From the NCBI RefSeq assembly GCF_003437535.1, contig NZ_QSQT01000014.1, positions 37,594 to 101,593 of the forward strand: a stretch of 64,000 bases of DNA, given 5' to 3'. A model generated the notes under the pieces. The model had not been told where the DNA came from. It ran no database searches and saw only the letters and a list, made by a program, of their open reading frames with translations. The position numbers and the translations under genes are program-made. Shown in pieces: positions 16,880 to 26,560 of the stretch (position 1 is the first letter of the stretch; every line of letters starts with the position of its first letter). This stretch comes from Phocaeicola plebeius. Its GTDB lineage: Bacteria > Bacteroidota > Bacteroidia > Bacteroidales > Bacteroidaceae.

Positions 16880-17591
16880 CGGGTTCCAGATTGTCGATGT
16901 CAAGTATGCGCAGCTCAAACGCACGTGTTACCAGGCGACAGGCATTGACTCCAGTCCGTTCATCAGAGCGGAACAACCGGTTTACAAGTTCATTCTGCCT
17001 TTTCTCAATCGATTTTACACCAAAAGGCATACCTTTAAGGTTGGTTATCATTTCTTTGGTATAGCCCAGTGCCAGATGACGGAGAAGTCGTTCGTCGTAC
17101 TCGTCAATGTCATAATCGATAATTGCCTCCTGACGACGCTGTTCCACTTCCACCGTCTGCATGAAACGGGCTACAATCTTTTCCAGTATCGGCTCGTTAA
17201 ATACCATCTTCTTTCCATCCATGACGGCCTGCACATCGGTCGCAGTCAACAGTTCACCGGTCTTCAAGATGATGCCTACTGCCCCAGCCCGAAGCGCATC
17301 CACCCAAAGTTTCTCGTTCAGAATTTCTCCGGTGAAAATAAGCACCTTCAGCTCCGGACGTTCCCGATGAAGACGGGCGCAAATCTCCACGCCAATGGTG
17401 GTAGAACCTCCCAACCCCAAGTCAAGCAACACCATATCGGGCGTACATGTCTCCATCAATTTCCAGAACTCTTCCTCGGTCATGGCCGTACCAATGACCT
17501 CCGCATTCGGTATTTCGTGACGGAAAATTTCTTCCGTTCCCTTTAATTCCAGTTTGACATCTTCTACTATGACAACCTTAAACTTCTCCAT
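16869..17591 (-). CDS. Response regulator with LuxR-like output domain
   Basis: A 240-residue regulator. The receiver domain (1-125) has all key residues: acidic pair Glu 10/Asp 11, phospho-acceptor Asp 57 (MVLLDLGL), Thr 87 and Lys 110. A linker (125-165) leads to a C-terminal helical domain (about 165-235) that resembles a LuxR/FixJ HTH (HLALGYTKEMITN, then SIEKRQNEL) but diverges from the consensus. It is encoded 31 bases after the double sensor and overlaps the following membrane protein gene by 11 bases, so it is almost certainly the sensor's partner. Confidence 0.85.
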   Translation of the reverse strand: MEKFKVVIVEDVKLELKGTEEIFRHEIPNAEVIGTAMTEEEFWKLMETCTPDMVLLDLGLGGSTTIGVEICARLHRERPELKVLIFTGEILNEKLWVDALRAGAVGIILKTGELLTATDVQAVMDGKKMVFNEPILEKIVARFMQTVEVEQRRQEAIIDYDIDEYDERLLRHLALGYTKEMITNLKGMPFGVKSIEKRQNELVNRLFRSDERTGVNACRLVTRAFELRILDIDNLEPDEE

Positions 17592-17622
17592 TTTGTCTTG
17601 ATTTTATGTTCATTCTAATTCG

Positions 17623-20600
17623 TTATTTCTTTTGTCTAAACGGCAAGGTAAACCACACACTGAATCCCTTTCCTCCTTCTCCCTGCCAAGGATTGGCATT
17701 GATACGGCAGCCTCTTCGCCCGCCATACTCGTCATGGTCACGGATAACCTGCTTGCACACCAAGTACTCTGTGCCCGCCAGCCGTTGTCCGTCACCCGAG
17801 GGACACATCCGCTCTCTGTCGGGATAAAACAAGGCATTCAGTTCCTCTTGAGAGTAAGTCCGTCGCATATCAATGAAATCCACGCGCACAAAACCGTTTT
17901 CAGCTTTCGCTACCAAGCGCAAGATTCCGGAAACCTCATAACGCACTGCCTCATCAATCAGATTTTCGAGCAGGAAAAGCAACAAAACCCGGTCGCCCGT
18001 TACCCATAGTGAAGGTACATCCATCTGCCATTCCAGCGTAAAATTACGCTTGCGCATCACCTTGCGCAAATATTTCTCCGCACCCTCTGCCAGCTCGGCT
18101 ACCCCCACTTCCGTACGACGGAAAGTAACCTCCTCCAGCTGACGCGAAGCACACGAACTGAGGAGCGTAAATATATCCTTGTAATACCCCACCAGTTCCG
18201 ACATATTCTCCAACAACTCCGTCCGTTGTGCGGCCGTAACCTCACCGTTTAATTTATCGGCCACTTGCTTGATTCGGCTCGGATAATAGATTGTTTCATG
18301 CTTGATGGTAGAAAGGCAGTTGTCGAGCACCATATTCTGCACATGCAGTTGATTCTCCTCAAAGAGTGAACGACGGGCCTCATCCTGAGCCAGTTCAATG
18401 TCATGAAACTTCCGGTTCACCTGTACAATGGCATTATACAAAATAACCGCCAGATAGTTACATACCATTTCAACCAGCAAACGGTCTTCTTCCCGACTAT
18501 AGGCACGTGCCAGCTTCAAAGCCAATACTCCCACGCAATGTTTGTCGCCTCCTGTTTCTACCCACAAAGGCAGGAAACTCCATTTCATGACACCGCTCCA
18601 CTGCATCTGCCCCGAATCGTAACACCGCTGAAGACGTTCATGCAATTCTTCCTCATTCTCTTCCGTGGCAAAACATGCCGTTTTCAGGTGAGTGGTTTCC
18701 TCGTCATACACAGCCAATGCCAGATTCTCCAGCAGCAGCATCTCGTTCAACTCGTTAAACATGCTACGGACAATCCGGTCCAGCACCTCATCACCGAGTC
18801 CTTCCGTACAAGAGGCAGCCGAAAAGATGGTACGGTTCACCACAAATACCTGCTCCATGTTGTAACGATAATGCAAACGATGACGAAGATAAAGTGCATA
18901 ATAGGCTACCAGGCATCCGCAAACCAGCAACACGAACAAAGACAAGGCAATACGCTTGTTGCTGGCCGAGCGCTGCATCTGTAAGCAATACTCCTCCAAA
19001 GAATTATCCTTGCTCAAACGTTTGTAAAGAGCCGCGTAAGCCGCATTATTATAGCGATATTTCCGGAAATCTTTTACGGCCAATGAAGCCACAGCTGCCT
19101 CATTACGCACATCCAGCAAAATAAAATAATCCGTATCGAACGACTGGGCCAGCCAAGTCAACTCAGCCCCCTCTCCTTCACTCTCCAGCCGAAGCAACGG
19201 ACCGCTTTTTCCCGAATAACGAAGATAATGGGCATTCATATAATACAATACACTGTCAGCTAATACCAGCGCTGTAGCATGGTCGCCGTTCACATTGCAC
19301 TCATACACCCAATTGGCATAGTCATTGGCAATGGCCAGCAAACTGTCATACGGAGCCACCTTTTCATTGTTGACCGTATGCGTGGCAGACTCCGGTTTAG
19401 AAGAACAGGCCATTCCCAGCAACAGGCACAAACCTATCCACAAAAGTCCGACCATCCGCCGCGCTCCTTTGGGCAAACGGAAAGAGAAGCGACTGCCTTT
19501 TCCTGGCGTACTTTGTATGTCGAACCGGCAAACCGCAAACAAGCTGTTCGTCTTCCGGTACTTTTCAATAATTCCCTTACAATTCATCAGTCCGAAACCA
19601 TGCCCCTTCTGTCGTTGCAACTCTGCCGTATCCGTGGCAGTATCCATACCGATGGCTCCAGAATCGTACACTTTCTCTCCCAGGATACACATACGGTCCT
19701 TTTCCGAAAGACCCGGTCCGTTATCTTCCACGGCAATCTCCACATAGTCGGGTGTTTCTTCTGCGGAAAGGCTCACTTTTCCACCTTCCTGCGTATATTT
19801 ACGGGCATTTTCCACCAGCGTATTCATCATAAAGAGTGTCAATGCTTTATCTGCTTTCACACAGGCCGTCGTTTCTCCCACGGTCAGTGTCTGTTTTTTC
19901 AGTTCGAACGAACGACGCCCCTTGGCAATCATTGCAAACAACTCCTGCAACTCAAAGTTTTCAATGTTCAGACTTAGCGTACCCTGCCGCATCTTAATCC
20001 ATAAAGCCAGGATATCGTTGTATTCATTTATTTTGGTCACCAGCTCATCGATATAGCCTAACTTCCCCTGCTGTATAACTTCTGCATTCGCTGCCGGAAG
20101 TGTACGGAGCTTCCGTACCTCGTTTACCATACGGTCAATATAAGGTACGATTCCTGTCACAATCGACAAACACGCCTTTTTCACTTCATTCTGACGCTTG
20201 TTCTCCATCAGGTGAAGCTCGTGGACGTACTGTTCTTTTTCCAGTCTCTGCTGTTCCTCACCTAACGAAACCAGGTTCATGCCATGTTCCAGCGTCCAGG
20301 CCAGGTAAGGTAATAGCAATCGGATAAGTGTCTGCTCCTCCTTCCGCACAGGAACTGCAAACCACATCCACAGTTTTCCTACAATCACCTCCCTGTCGGG
20401 TAATTGAAGGTCGTACACCAACGAAGGGCCCTCATGCAATTCCCCGGTTTCTTCTTCCGTCTCTTCCTCATCGCAGAATGTAATGCACACGTCACGCACC
20501 CCAAACAATTCCGACAGCTCCGGTTTCATCACCTTCACTACGGCATCGGCCACCTCTTCCCGGCTGGTTGCCGAAACAGGTACCGCTCCCGTAATCTGTT

Positions 20601-22047
20601 GACAAAGTCCTAAAATGCGTTTGAGTTCCGTGAGATACATCGTATTCTTCACCCTCCAGGAACGGTTCAGCCAGACAAACAATACGACCAGCACCAGAAA
20701 ACCCGCCGCCACAAGCCACAGCAGCACATTCAGCTGTCCGGTCTCCTTTTCCAATGCCAGGAAACGGCTTTCCAATTCCTTATCCTGCCGGGTGTAGTCC
20801 AGAATATCCAGGTACACATTGCGGTTATAATCCGATTCCGCCTTGCATCCCATGGCAGAATACGTACGACTCAGCTGTTCCCGCAACCGGGCTATCCATT
20901 CGGGTACCGTATTGATGCCCTCGTCATTAATCCATTTCAATTCGATGGAAGTACCGTCTCCCGGCAAATAGGCCTGCAAACGGTCGAGCGAATCCTTGCA
21001 ATGATAATATTTCTCGTGATGCAGATTAACATAATTCAAAGCTCTCTTCAAATTGACCAAAGCCTTTTCGGGCTGTCCCGTATAATTATAGAATGTTGCA
21101 ATGGTACGATAAGTGCCCGAAATCTGATACCAGTCACCATAACGCTTAAACAAGCCCAACGCATCTTTGGCAAAGACCAGCGGCAGACTGTCCACCGGCA
21201 AGTTATCCGGATTGACCAGGCGGAGCATACCCGCCCTCTTCTCGCTCAGCAACAGACGGTTGCTTCGGAACACTAACAACTCAGCCATAGCCTGAAGCGC
21301 ATTGGCCTCGAAATAAGTATATCCCCTGAGTTGGGCCACCTGCAGACACTGCACCAGATAGCCAAATTCTCCAATGGTCACTTCTTCACGTGTAGGCGCC
21401 TCGTACATACCACCCGACCCGCGCATATACGCATAGTACAGCCATTGGGCCGTGTCGTTTTTCAAAGCCTCTTCCGGCACGGCATTGATAGCCTGCATGG
21501 ACTCCTTGTCCTGCTGCAAATAATAATAATAAATTCCCGAAACAATATAAAACTCCGAAAGCGCATAACTCAACCGACCTTCCAAACCGTTCTTTTCAAG
21601 CGAAGAACGATCCTCATTAAGACGCCGGATGCGTTGCAATGCACTGTTATGATAATCGTAGAACTCCTTGTTCATGGAAGTACGCTGACAGATTTTCATC
21701 ATCCCGACATCGGCCACCAGACGCTCAATCTCGTTGTTACTGGTTTCTGAAGCCTTTCGGAACAAACGGGCTGCATGCTCGAAGTCCATCCGCATGAATG
21801 CACAAAACCCCATGTTGTTCAATGCCTCTGCCCTGCCCGACGCATAGCCGTCGGACAATTTCCAGGCTTCCGCAGCTGCCTTAGAAGATAAAGAAAGATC
21901 CTTGTAACGGGCCTCATACGCCACGCGGTTCAATGAATCCACGTGTGCATACATCCTCTGATGTACCGGACGTTTGCACGAAAGCCACAGCATACCACAC
22001 ACGGCACACATCACACACACCAGTCCAATCTTCCGAAATCTCTTCAT
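17623..22047 (-). CDS. Double sensor kinase: two TPR/GAF/kinase halves in one polypeptide (DUF5112/DUF5113-like)
   Basis: A 1474-residue protein; the ATG at 22047 gives a lipoprotein-like signal (Cys 24) and is preferred to a start 18 codons upstream. Half 1: periplasmic TPR-like region (25-435), transmembrane helix (440-461), GAF-like region (about 485-590), a dimerisation-helix region (610-690) lacking the usual His, then an intact ATPase domain (N-box Asn 747, DNGPG at 775-779, GHGFGL at 815-820). Half 2 begins with another signal/lipobox-like segment (866-881, GMAC), a short periplasmic part, a transmembrane helix (1031-1053), a GAF-like region (1070-1210), a dimerisation helix with His 1250 (KHET), and a degenerate ATPase domain (Glu 1366 for Asn, RRT instead of GPG). 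The overall type is known in Bacteroides as DUF5112/DUF5113 proteins. It is followed by the response regulator and membrane protein genes. Confidence 0.8.
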   Translation of the reverse strand: MKRFRKIGLVCVMCAVCGMLWLSCKRPVHQRMYAHVDSLNRVAYEARYKDLSLSSKAAAEAWKLSDGYASGRAEALNNMGFCAFMRMDFEHAARLFRKASETSNNEIERLVADVGMMKICQRTSMNKEFYDYHNSALQRIRRLNEDRSSLEKNGLEGRLSYALSEFYIVSGIYYYYLQQDKESMQAINAVPEEALKNDTAQWLYYAYMRGSGGMYEAPTREEVTIGEFGYLVQCLQVAQLRGYTYFEANALQAMAELLVFRSNRLLLSEKRAGMLRLVNPDNLPVDSLPLVFAKDALGLFKRYGDWYQISGTYRTIATFYNYTGQPEKALVNLKRALNYVNLHHEKYYHCKDSLDRLQAYLPGDGTSIELKWINDEGINTVPEWIARLREQLSRTYSAMGCKAESDYNRNVYLDILDYTRQDKELESRFLALEKETGQLNVLLWLVAAGFLVLVVLFVWLNRSWRVKNTMYLTELKRILGLCQQITGAVPVSATSREEVADAVVKVMKPELSELFGVRDVCITFCDEEETEEETGELHEGPSLVYDLQLPDREVIVGKLWMWFAVPVRKEEQTLIRLLLPYLAWTLEHGMNLVSLGEEQQRLEKEQYVHELHLMENKRQNEVKKACLSIVTGIVPYIDRMVNEVRKLRTLPAANAEVIQQGKLGYIDELVTKINEYNDILALWIKMRQGTLSLNIENFELQELFAMIAKGRRSFELKKQTLTVGETTACVKADKALTLFMMNTLVENARKYTQEGGKVSLSAEETPDYVEIAVEDNGPGLSEKDRMCILGEKVYDSGAIGMDTATDTAELQRQKGHGFGLMNCKGIIEKYRKTNSLFAVCRFDIQSTPGKGSRFSFRLPKGARRMVGLLWIGLCLLLGMACSSKPESATHTVNNEKVAPYDSLLAIANDYANWVYECNVNGDHATALVLADSVLYYMNAHYLRYSGKSGPLLRLESEGEGAELTWLAQSFDTDYFILLDVRNEAAVASLAVKDFRKYRYNNAAYAALYKRLSKDNSLEEYCLQMQRSASNKRIALSLFVLLVCGCLVAYYALYLRHRLHYRYNMEQVFVVNRTIFSAASCTEGLGDEVLDRIVRSMFNELNEMLLLENLALAVYDEETTHLKTACFATEENEEELHERLQRCYDSGQMQWSGVMKWSFLPLWVETGGDKHCVGVLALKLARAYSREEDRLLVEMVCNYLAVILYNAIVQVNRKFHDIELAQDEARRSLFEENQLHVQNMVLDNCLSTIKHETIYYPSRIKQVADKLNGEVTAAQRTELLENMSELVGYYKDIFTLLSSCASRQLEEVTFRRTEVGVAELAEGAEKYLRKVMRKRNFTLEWQMDVPSLWVTGDRVLLLFLLENLIDEAVRYEVSGILRLVAKAENGFVRVDFIDMRRTYSQEELNALFYPDRERMCPSGDGQRLAGTEYLVCKQVIRDHDEYGGRRGCRINANPWQGEGGKGFSVWFTLPFRQKK

Positions 22048-22126
22048 AAACACGTTCGTACAAGTCCACACAAATGTACGAAGTTCCCCTTTAATAAGCA
22101 CCCCGCCGTGTGATAAAAAAACAAAA

Positions 22127-22171
22127 GAGAGATTATAGCGTGCATCTTAACCGCACCGGCTATAACCTCTC
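22127..22171 (-). terminator. Terminator of the H1-like gene
   Basis: GAGAGATTATAGC (22127-22139) pairs with GCTATAACCTCTC (22159-22171) with one mismatch; on the minus strand TTTTGTTTTTTT follows. Confidence 0.75.
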
Positions 22172-22202
22172 TCCCTCAGACATGAGTCCGTCTTGAAACT
22201 AT

Positions 22203-22379
22203 TTATTTTTTTGACTCTTCCAGAGATACTTTTCTAAATTCTTTCAAAACTTTTTCCAACTCCAAGGATGCCTTACGGGCACGAGTTCCTGCAGCTTTGT
22301 TTCCTTTTTCAGCCTGCAATTCAGCATCTGCAACCAAAGCAGCATTCAATTCTTTGATTTTTGCAATTAATTCGTTCAT
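22203..22379 (-). CDS. Histone-H1-like small basic protein
   Basis: A 58-residue protein too short for common length cut-offs. Translation on the minus strand from the ATG at 22379 gives MNELIAKIKELNAAL, a Glu/Ala/Lys-rich helix, then GNKAAGTRARKASLELEKVL and a Lys-rich end with a TAA at 22203. This matches the small Hc1/H1-like proteins widespread in Bacteroides, thought to bind nucleic acid; no experimental role is assumed. It has its own terminator. The 388-base gap between the sensor and tilS is otherwise empty. Confidence 0.85.
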   Translation of the reverse strand: MNELIAKIKELNAALVADAELQAEKGNKAAGTRARKASLELEKVLKEFRKVSLEESKK

Positions 22380-22495
22380 AATTCTGACTATAATTTAAAT
22401 TAAACGTATTCAAAGTAAATACAATTCCCTCAATGTGATAACTTTACCCTCTCTTTTTTTGCATCTTTTAATACAAAAATCTGCAGATTATGCAA

Positions 22496-23776
22496 TTACA
22501 CAAACTTTACCTTCATTTTTATGACCAACCGCGTCTCTGGCATCACTCTGAAACGATTATCTACCCGTTCATTGACGAGCCACACGATGCGGTCGCCATC
22601 ACACACCACCCACTGACGCTCTTTCTCAAAACGGGAAAACTTTTTGTCACGCAAATAATTACGTACCGATTTAAAGCCTTTCATTCCAAATGGAATAAAT
22701 TTGTCGCCCGACTGCCACTTGCGTAAAGTCAATTCCCCATGTACCATTGACGCATCGATATACGCTTCCTCATTAGTATGGGGTACTAAAAAATCGGTAT
22801 CCACTTCCATTCTCTCCACACACAATTCGGGCTGAGGTTCTACTTCACCTGACGGACGACGTATCAACCGATCACGATCTATCAGTAACGTCCATTCGCG
22901 GCTGTGAAACATCCGCCCTGATTCTCCATGCAACGCACGAAACACATCACTTACCTGTGCCGCATTGAAACCCAAGGGGTATAGCAGTTCAAAAAGCAGA
23001 TTCTGTGCGCCCGGCTCCCTGCACAAGGTAGGAATATTAATAGTTTCTCCATCAGGCATTACCCGTTTCCTGGCTGCTTGTATGGCCTCCTGATACACTT
23101 GCGCCACATCAGCCAACCTGCGTGCGGTTTCCACAATCGTATCACTCACTGACGGATTGATGGTTTCCAGCATCGGAATCACATTCAGACGAAGCTTGTT
23201 GCGCACAAACTCATCCTGCAGGTTAGTGCTGTCTGTCACATAATCCTGTCCCAACGAAGAAAGATAGTCCAAAATCTCCGCACGACTTACACACAGTAAC
23301 GGGCGCACTACCTCTCCATTCACCGGGCGGATGCCTTGCAAGCCATTGATGCCTGTTCCTCGCACCAGGTTGAGCAGAAAAGTTTCCACACTATCATCAC
23401 GGTGATGTGCTACAGCCACTACCTTTGCTCCGCATTCCTGCCGCAATTTTGCGAACCAGTCATAACGCAACTCACGGGCCGCCATCTCGACCGATACATT
23501 ATGAGAAGCTGCATAAGCGTTTGTATCAAAATGAATCACATGCAAAGGCACTCCTAAGCTTTCAGCCAATGCCCGCACAAAACGCTCATCGCGCACCGAC
23601 TCTTCTCCCCGAAGATGGAAATTGCAATGAGCCGCCTCACATACATAACCCAAACGCAGAAGCACTCGCAACAGAGCCACCGAGTCGGCCCCGCCGCTCA
23701 ATGCCACCAGCACTTTGTTGCCAGAGCCCAACAAGTGCTTTTCTTCTATAAACTGACTGACTTTCCTTATAAACAT
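22496..23776 (-). CDS. tilS: tRNA(Ile)-lysidine synthetase
   Basis: A 426-residue cytosolic enzyme that attaches lysine to C34 of the tRNA(Ile) CAU anticodon, changing it to read AUA. The N-type PP-loop is SGGADS (27-32), followed by AHCNFHLRGEES, VEMAARELRYDWF and the HHRDDSVET motif, all standard for TilS; the C-terminal domain (about 320-426) includes the family WQSGDKFIPFGMKG block. Normal length. It is read away from the feoAB gene, with about 130 bases between starts. Confidence 0.95.
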   Translation of the reverse strand: MFIRKVSQFIEEKHLLGSGNKVLVALSGGADSVALLRVLLRLGYVCEAAHCNFHLRGEESVRDERFVRALAESLGVPLHVIHFDTNAYAASHNVSVEMAARELRYDWFAKLRQECGAKVVAVAHHRDDSVETFLLNLVRGTGINGLQGIRPVNGEVVRPLLCVSRAEILDYLSSLGQDYVTDSTNLQDEFVRNKLRLNVIPMLETINPSVSDTIVETARRLADVAQVYQEAIQAARKRVMPDGETINIPTLCREPGAQNLLFELLYPLGFNAAQVSDVFRALHGESGRMFHSREWTLLIDRDRLIRRPSGEVEPQPELCVERMEVDTDFLVPHTNEEAYIDASMVHGELTLRKWQSGDKFIPFGMKGFKSVRNYLRDKKFSRFEKERQWVVCDGDRIVWLVNERVDNRFRVMPETRLVIKMKVKFV

Positions 23777-23846
23777 AGTACAAACTTAGAGATAAAAAAT
23801 GAAAAAGCCCCATACAGATGTCGTAATTTAAAAACATTCTAAATAG

Positions 23847-23878
23847 TTTGCAGAAAAAGATGCAATGCCCTATCTTTG
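23847..23878 (+). promoter_or_regulatory. Promoter of feoAB
   Basis: TTTG (23847-23850), 20 bases, TATCTTTG (23871-23878), about 27 bases before the feoAB ATG. No Fur-like palindrome is evident to me. Confidence 0.7.
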
Positions 23879-23904
23879 CATCGAATTAAAACAGTGAATA
23901 AAAC

Positions 23905-26382
23905 ATGAAACTCTCTGAATTGAAAACTGGCGAAAAAGGCGTCATCATCAAAGTCCTCGGACACGGAGGATTCCGCCGTCGCATCATTGAAATGGGGTTC
24001 ATTAAGGGAAAAACAGTGGAAGTGGTACTCAATGCACCGCTCAAAGACCCCATCAAATACAAAATAATGGGTTACGAAGTATCCCTCCGCCGACAGGAAG
24101 CCGATATGATTGAAATCGTCAGCGAAGAAGAAGCACGACGTACAGCCGCCACAGATACTTACCATGAACCTATTTCGCAGGGTATCCCCGTAAGCGATGA
24201 GGTAATGAAAAACATTGCTCAGGGAAAACGACGTACCATCAATGTGGCATTGGTGGGAAATCCGAACTGCGGGAAAACCTCACTTTTCAACGTCGCTTCA
24301 GGTGGACACGAACACGTGGGCAACTACAGCGGTGTGACCGTAGATGCCAAAGAGGGTTTCTTTGATTTTCAAGGTTATCATTTCCGCCTGGTAGACTTGC
24401 CGGGTACTTACTCCCTTTCGGCCTACAGTCCGGAAGAGCTCTATGTACGTAAACACATCATCGAGGAAACACCCGATGTGATTATCAACGTAGTGGACGC
24501 AGGCAATCTGGAACGTAATCTCTACCTCACTACTCAGCTTATTGACATGAACGTACGCATGGTAGTGGCACTGAATATGTACGATGCCCTGCAGCACAGC
24601 GGCAACAAACTGAACTACCACAAGTTGAGCGAATTGTTGGGAGTACCCATGGTGCCGACGATAAGCCGTACGGGTGAAGGCATTGACAACCTGTTCCACG
24701 TCATCATCGGCTTGTATGAAGGAGCCGACTTCATGGGGCAGAAAGAAGAAATCAAGAACGAAATTCTCCGCGACTTCCGCGAATGGCACGATGCCTATGT
24801 GCCCGGACATAAGTATGAAGGGGCAGGCGAAGAAGACAACTTCACCGCCAAAGGTTTTATCCGCCACATCCACATCAACCACGGACCGGAAATTGAACGG
24901 AGCATCAACAACGTAAAAAGGGAAATCAGTAAAAACGAAAATATCCGCCACAAATACTCTACCCGTTTTCTGGCCATCAAGTTGCTGGAAAACGACAAGG
25001 ATATAGAGACACGCGTCATCGCTCCCCTGCCCAACGGAGCAGAAATCCTAGCTATCAGAGACAACGAAGCGACACGCCTGCGTGAGCTGGGCAACGACGA
25101 CAGCGAACAATGCATCGCCGACGCCAAATATGGCTTTATCTCAGGAGCCTTGAAGGAAACCTTCACCCAAAATAATCATGACACGGAAGCGTTTACACGA
25201 GTGGTAGACAGCATCGTGACCAACCGTTTCTGGGGATTTCCCATTTTCTTCATCTTCCTGTATATCATGTTCGAAGGTACCTTTGTGTTGGGAGAATACC
25301 CGCAACAAGCCATTGAATGGCTCGTGGGACTTATTGCACAGGGAACAGAGACCTTCCTGAGTCCGGGCCCGCTGAAAGACCTGATTATCGACGGAATCAT
25401 TGGCGGCGTAGGAGGCGTGATTGTCTTCCTGCCGAACATCCTGCTGCTCTACTTTTTCATCTCCTTTATGGAAGATTCCGGCTATATGGCACGTGCGGCC
25501 TTTATCATGGATAAAATCATGCATAAAATGGGACTTCACGGGAAATCGTTCATCCCGCTCATCATGGGATTCGGATGTAATGTACCTGCCATCATGTCAT
25601 CACGTATCATCGAGAGCCGCAAGGCACGACTGGTCACCATGTTAGTGAACCCGCTCATGTCGTGCAGTGCCCGCCTTCCCATCTACCTGGTCATGATCGG
25701 CGCATTCTTCCCCGGCAAAGCCAGTCTGATTCTGTTGTCCATCTATGCCATCGGCATCCTGCTGGCCGTACTCATGGCCCGCATCTTCACCAAGTTCCTG
25801 GTGAAAGGCGATGACAGCCCCTTCGTGATGGAACTTCCTCCCTACCGTATGCCGACCGCCAAAGTCGTACTGCGCCACACATGGGAAAAAGGAAAGCAAT
25901 ACCTCAAAAAGATGGGCGGAATCATCATGGTAGCCTCCATTATCATCTGGTTCCTGGGATATTATCCTAACCACGAAGCGTACGAAACCACTGCCGAACA
26001 GCAGGAAAATTCCTATATCGGCCAGTTGGGAAAAGCCATTGAACCAGCCATCGAGCCGTTGGGATTCGACTGGAAGATGGGTATCGGTATCCTGTCGGGA
26101 ATCGGAGCCAAAGAACTTGTGGTAAGTACCTTGGGAGTACTCTACACCAACGAAGACGATGTGGATACCGTCGACCTTTCCGAACGTATCCCCATCACAC
26201 CGCTCGTAGCCTACGGATACATGTTGTTCGTACTGATTTACTTCCCGTGTATTGCCACCTTAGCTGCCATCAAGCAGGAATCAGGTGGATGGAAATGGGC
26301 CATCTTTGCCGCGACCTACACCACCATATTAGCCTGGCTTGTAGCATTCGGAGTCTATCAGATAGGAAGTTTATTCATCTAA
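23905..26382 (+). CDS. feoB: Ferrous iron transporter, FeoA-FeoB fusion
   Basis: An 825-residue protein fusing a FeoA SH3-like domain (1-75, IKVLGHGGFRRRIIEMGF) to full FeoB. The G domain starts near 110 with G1 GNPNCGKT (118-125), followed by DLPGTYSLSAYSPEE (G3 region). The membrane part has the FeoB Gate motifs, including MGFGCNVPAIM and the NPLMSCSARLPIY block, and about 8 transmembrane helices. It imports Fe(II) across the inner membrane. The fusion is usual in Bacteroidetes. The next gene, 13 bases on, encodes its small Cys-rich partner. Confidence 0.95.
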   Translation: MKLSELKTGEKGVIIKVLGHGGFRRRIIEMGFIKGKTVEVVLNAPLKDPIKYKIMGYEVSLRRQEADMIEIVSEEEARRTAATDTYHEPISQGIPVSDEVMKNIAQGKRRTINVALVGNPNCGKTSLFNVASGGHEHVGNYSGVTVDAKEGFFDFQGYHFRLVDLPGTYSLSAYSPEELYVRKHIIEETPDVIINVVDAGNLERNLYLTTQLIDMNVRMVVALNMYDALQHSGNKLNYHKLSELLGVPMVPTISRTGEGIDNLFHVIIGLYEGADFMGQKEEIKNEILRDFREWHDAYVPGHKYEGAGEEDNFTAKGFIRHIHINHGPEIERSINNVKREISKNENIRHKYSTRFLAIKLLENDKDIETRVIAPLPNGAEILAIRDNEATRLRELGNDDSEQCIADAKYGFISGALKETFTQNNHDTEAFTRVVDSIVTNRFWGFPIFFIFLYIMFEGTFVLGEYPQQAIEWLVGLIAQGTETFLSPGPLKDLIIDGIIGGVGGVIVFLPNILLLYFFISFMEDSGYMARAAFIMDKIMHKMGLHGKSFIPLIMGFGCNVPAIMSSRIIESRKARLVTMLVNPLMSCSARLPIYLVMIGAFFPGKASLILLSIYAIGILLAVLMARIFTKFLVKGDDSPFVMELPPYRMPTAKVVLRHTWEKGKQYLKKMGGIIMVASIIIWFLGYYPNHEAYETTAEQQENSYIGQLGKAIEPAIEPLGFDWKMGIGILSGIGAKELVVSTLGVLYTNEDDVDTVDLSERIPITPLVAYGYMLFVLIYFPCIATLAAIKQESGGWKWAIFAATYTTILAWLVAFGVYQIGSLFI

Positions 26383-26395
26383 AACTATTCGTAAT

Positions 26396-26554
26396 ATGGA
26401 TATTCAAAACGTTCTCGTATATATCATTGTAGTCTGCTGCCTTCTCTGGGCCGGCAGGCACTTCTTCCACACCCTCATCCGCCGAAAAGGGAAATCAAAC
26501 GGATGTGGATGCGGATGTAGTGGGTGCAACGGATGTCCTTCACACAAGGACTAA
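26396..26554 (+). CDS. FeoB-associated Cys-rich membrane protein
   Basis: A 52-residue protein starting at ATG 26396, 13 bases after feoAB. It has one N-terminal transmembrane segment (about 5-20, VLVYIIVVCCLLWAG), a basic stop-transfer stretch (RRKGK), then a Cys-rich tail with CGCGCSGCNGC. This matches the FeoB-associated Cys-rich membrane protein family found directly behind FeoB in many anaerobes; it may handle Fe(II) or sense it. It is too short for the usual ORF threshold. Stop TAA at 26552-26554. Confidence 0.9.
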   Translation: MDIQNVLVYIIVVCCLLWAGRHFFHTLIRRKGKSNGCGCGCSGCNGCPSHKD

Positions 26555-26560
26555 AGAATA

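Noticed and set aside
18403..19977. Long plus-strand frames opposite the double sensor (193 and 232 residues)
   Set aside because: Shadows of the sensor's reading frame; His/Gln/Phe-rich content typical of antisense frames.
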